Shown here one piece after another: positions 6,581 through 8,310 of a stretch of DNA of 8,310 bases. The first letter of the stretch is position 1, and each line of letters opens with the position of its first letter. Position numbers and translations under genes: made by a program. The notes under the pieces are model-generated. The model did not search any database and was not told where the DNA came from. It was given only the letters and a program-made list of their open reading frames with translations. Origin of the DNA: an uncultured Roseiflexaceae bacterium (GTDB taxonomy: Bacteria; Chloroflexota; Chloroflexia; Chloroflexales; Roseiflexaceae); assembly GCA_903868295.1 (NCBI GenBank), contig CAIPUQ010000541.1, positions 1-8,310 on the forward strand, read 5' to 3'.

Positions 6581-6609
6581 ATTTTAGTTAATTCATCTCA
6601 AAAAGTCAA
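6581..6609 (-). promoter_or_regulatory. Sigma70-type promoter of the longer propeller gene
   Basis: On the minus strand TTGACT (6604-6609) and TAAAAT (6581-6586) are spaced by exactly 17 bases, each matching the consensus at 5 of 6 positions. The surrounding sequence is strongly AT-rich, unlike the coding regions. This predicts a leader of about 45-50 bases. Confidence 0.68.
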
Positions 6610-6624
6610 ATCAAATCATGGATA

Positions 6625-6634
6625 TTTGCGCAAA
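6625..6634. promoter_or_regulatory. Palindrome upstream of the promoter, possible operator
   Basis: TTTGCGCAAA is a perfect 10-base palindrome whose centre is about 20 bases upstream of the -35 box of the longer propeller gene. That is a usual place for an activator site. Only one copy is seen and it matches no regulator that I can name. Confidence 0.22.
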
Positions 6635-6694
6635 GATATAAATTTTCTTGCGGAGAAAAGCGCTGTTGCACGTTCATGTACGGTTTGTAATTTT

Positions 6695-6731
6695 ACGTGA
6701 GCAATCGTACCCCATGCACGACTGCTCACGT
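6695..6731. terminator. Hairpin after the pentapeptide-repeat gene
   Basis: ACGTGAGCA (6695-6703) pairs with TGCTCACGT (6723-6731), and inside it TCGT pairs with ACGA (6705-6708 with 6718-6721) after one mismatch. It begins about 20 bases past the stop at 6751 of the minus-strand gene, which fits a terminator. The minus-strand side lacks a T tract (AAAATTAC follows), so it is not a classical intrinsic terminator. Confidence 0.45.
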
Positions 6732-6750
6732 TGGTATTTTCGCATTTGGG

Positions 6751-8310
6751 CTACGGCTTGCCTTTGCTGCCGACTGGTTTCGTTGGCGTGCGGGTACGCG
6801 TCGGTGTCTTGGTGGCAGGGGCAGGCTTTGTTGGAGTCAACGACCGGGTTACCGTGGCTGCTTTGGTCATCGTCGCTACTTTTGTCGGAGTCATTGACTT
6901 AGTCGCAGTGGCGGTCTTGGATGGGGTCAAGGTCTTGGTAGGGGTAGCAGTAATCATCGGAGTAGCAGTGCGCGTCGGGGTGGCAGTGTTCGTCGGCATG
7001 ATCGTGTTCGTCGGTGCAACCAGCGCTCCGACACACGTATTTCCATTCGCATCACTATTGGTGCCGTCAGGGCAGATCGTATTACGCCAGGTCACTCCCG
7101 TGAAGGTCGCCGCGCTGAGGTTCGCGCCGGTGAGATTGGCACCCGTCAGTGTCGCCCCGCTCAGGTTCGCTCCTGCCAACGATGCACCCATCATATTCGC
7201 CCCTGAGAGGTTGGCACCAGACAGCACCGCAGTGGTCAACTGGACACCAGCGAACGTGCTGTTCGCCAGATACGCACCCGCGAGATTGACACTGCTGAGG
7301 TCAGCCGCCGCTGCAAACGATGCACTCGGGAGATATGCGGTAGGACCAAGCAAATAGCCGGACCGGACTACCCATTGTGGTGGGAGGCTGGCAGGGGTAC
7401 CGGTTATCCCCCACGATGCAACCTTTGTCAACTGTGCCCCCGACAAATCGACACCCGCCAGATTGGTCCCTGCGATGACCGCACGCGATAGGTTCGCATT
7501 ACTGAGATTTGCCGTCGCCAAGGTTGCCCCGACGATGGTTGCTTTGGAGAGATTCATACCCGAGAGATCCGCTCCGCGCAGATCAGCACCCGTCATGTTT
7601 ACTGTTGGTCCAAGCAAATAACCATTAATGACGCGCCATCCTGCTGGTAATACCGGGGTGCCGCTCAGCCCGCGTGCAGAGATACCGGCTAACTGTGCAC
7701 CGGTGAAATCAGTCCCCGCGAGGTGCACATCAAAGAATGCAGCATACGAAAGGTCAGCATTGGTCACTACCGCTCCCGCCAACGACACATCAGAGAGCTC
7801 GATGTTTTGCAAATCTGCGCGCCGCAAATCGGCAGCGGGGCCAAACAGATACCCTCCCAGCAACTGCCAACCAGTCGGCAGGGCAGCTGGGGTCCCAACA
7901 ACACCACCCGAGGCAACATTGGTCAGTGTTGCTCCCAACAATTGCGTGCCATTGAGATTGGCATTGGCCAGATTGACACCGGTCAGATTGGTGGTGCGCA
8001 AATCAAATGTAGCAAGATTTGCACCGTCCAGATTGGCACCTGGCCCGATCAAATAGCCACCGCGCACGTTCCAGTCGACGGGCAGAGCAGTCGGTGTGCC
8101 TGTAATCCCCCCCGATGTGACACCGGCCAGCGTTGCACCAGTCAGATTGGCTTGGTTGAGATTGGCGTTTGCAAAACTGACATTCTGCATATTTGCATTG
8201 GCGAGATTCGCCGATGGACCGATCAAGAATCCGCCGCTGAGCTGCCAATTCGTGGGGAGTGTACTAGGGGTCCCGGTGATTCCACCCGATGCGACATTCG
8301 TGAGTGTGGC
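6751..8310 (-). CDS. Pentapeptide-repeat protein with alternating GTPxxLPxxW inserts and basic Thr/Pro tail, 5' partial
   Basis: The frame stays open to base 8310, so the N-terminus lies outside; the TTG at 8226 is an internal codon in the repeated FLIGP motif. The 519 visible residues contain five blocks. Each starts with an insert of about 30 residues (ASGGITGTP..LP..W...GYLIGP.ANL), then runs of pentapeptides such as ANLSG and ADLRG. The blocks cover residues 1-58, 59-126, 127-204, 205-291 and 292-400. A Cys cap (CPDGTNSDANGNTCVG, 413-428) ends the beta-helix. The last 89 residues are a Thr/Pro tail with Lys or Arg every few residues, ending VGSKGKP. Similar insert-plus-pentapeptide proteins occur in several bacterial phyla, but their function is not established. 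Unlike its two neighbours, the protein has no propeller after the stalk. The cap and stalk make it a family relative of them. Secretion is likely but the signal peptide is off-window. Confidence 0.87.
   Translation of the reverse strand, partial: ATLTNVASGGITGTPSTLPTNWQLSGGFLIGPSANLANANMQNVSFANANLNQANLTGATLAGVTSGGITGTPTALPVDWNVRGGYLIGPGANLDGANLATFDLRTTNLTGVNLANANLNGTQLLGATLTNVASGGVVGTPAALPTGWQLLGGYLFGPAADLRRADLQNIELSDVSLAGAVVTNADLSYAAFFDVHLAGTDFTGAQLAGISARGLSGTPVLPAGWRVINGYLLGPTVNMTGADLRGADLSGMNLSKATIVGATLATANLSNANLSRAVIAGTNLAGVDLSGAQLTKVASWGITGTPASLPPQWVVRSGYLLGPTAYLPSASFAAAADLSSVNLAGAYLANSTFAGVQLTTAVLSGANLSGANMMGASLAGANLSGATLTGANLTGANLSAATFTGVTWRNTICPDGTNSDANGNTCVGALVAPTNTIMPTNTATPTRTATPMITATPTKTLTPSKTATATKSMTPTKVATMTKAATVTRSLTPTKPAPATKTPTRTRTPTKPVGSKGKP
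7111..8310 (-). repeat. Five supra-repeats of insert plus pentapeptides, of growing length
   Basis: Block boundaries on the plus strand are 8310-8137, 8136-7933, 7932-7699, 7698-7438 and 7437-7111. Block lengths are 58, 68, 78, 87 and 109 residues. The insert is nearly constant in length, with one residue missing in block four (GTP-VLP). The number of pentapeptide steps from insert to next block is 5, 7, 9, 11 and 15, with one extra residue in the last block (FAAAAD). Confidence 0.82.

Noticed and set aside
6731..7357. Plus-strand open frame of 208 codons opposite the pentapeptide gene
   Set aside because: The Val/Ala/Leu pattern mirrors the Thr/Pro tail and the 15-base pentapeptide period on the minus strand. 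It is a shadow frame.
8137..8226. TTG at 8226 as the true start of the pentapeptide gene
   Set aside because: The frame continues to the window edge with another copy of the conserved insert (SGGITGTP...LP..W), so this TTG is the Leu of the FLIGP motif.

Overview
The window carries four protein genes, all of which look like secreted or cell-surface multidomain proteins. I see no RNA gene, CRISPR array or insertion sequence. The first gene (plus strand) and the last gene (minus strand) run off the two ends. Thr/Pro linkers of the TPTxTxTPT type, pentapeptide repeats with a Cys-containing C-terminal cap, RCC1-like propellers, F5/8 type C and NPCBM modules all sit in one locus. That combination suggests a free-living bacterium with a large exoproteome, and Chloroflexota (Herpetosiphon or Chloroflexus-like lineages) is my best guess. 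The phylum is an inference from protein style, because no marker gene is present.

Layout: (1) 2-1741, plus strand, is the C-terminal part of a carbohydrate-binding protein: a helical segment, two small beta modules, an F5/8 type C (discoidin-like) domain and an NPCBM domain. Any catalytic domain would lie upstream of the window. (2) 1742-1859 is a short convergent intergenic region with two perfect hairpins. (3) 1860-3458, minus strand, encodes signal peptide, pentapeptide repeats, Thr/Pro linker, a seven-blade RCC1-like propeller and a short Thr/Pro tail. (4) 3459-3988 is a gene-poor spacer with a possible promoter and one perfect hairpin. (5) 3989-6526, minus strand, is a paralogue of the previous gene with the same ends but a longer repetitive linker and three inserted Ig-like repeats. 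(6) 6527-6750 is an AT-rich promoter region for that gene, plus a hairpin after the next gene. (7) 6751-8310, minus strand, is a pentapeptide-repeat protein in which repeat blocks alternate with a roughly 30-residue insert, ending in a basic Thr/Pro/Lys tail. It has no propeller.

The three minus-strand genes share parts: pentapeptide blocks closed by a CPDGT...TCVG-type cap and followed by a Thr/Pro stalk. The two propeller genes are a tandem duplication. Their propellers are about 85% identical without gaps, while the parts in front have diverged strongly. The most unusual observations are the regular growth of the repeat blocks in the last gene (5, 7, 9, 11 and 15 pentapeptides), cysteines exactly one beta-helix turn apart in both propeller proteins, and paralogue differences enriched in the inter-blade segments of the propeller. 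Together the locus looks like a set of surface stalk-and-head proteins beside a glycan-binding protein, perhaps for adhesion or recognition. That role is inference; no catalytic or partner protein is visible to prove it.
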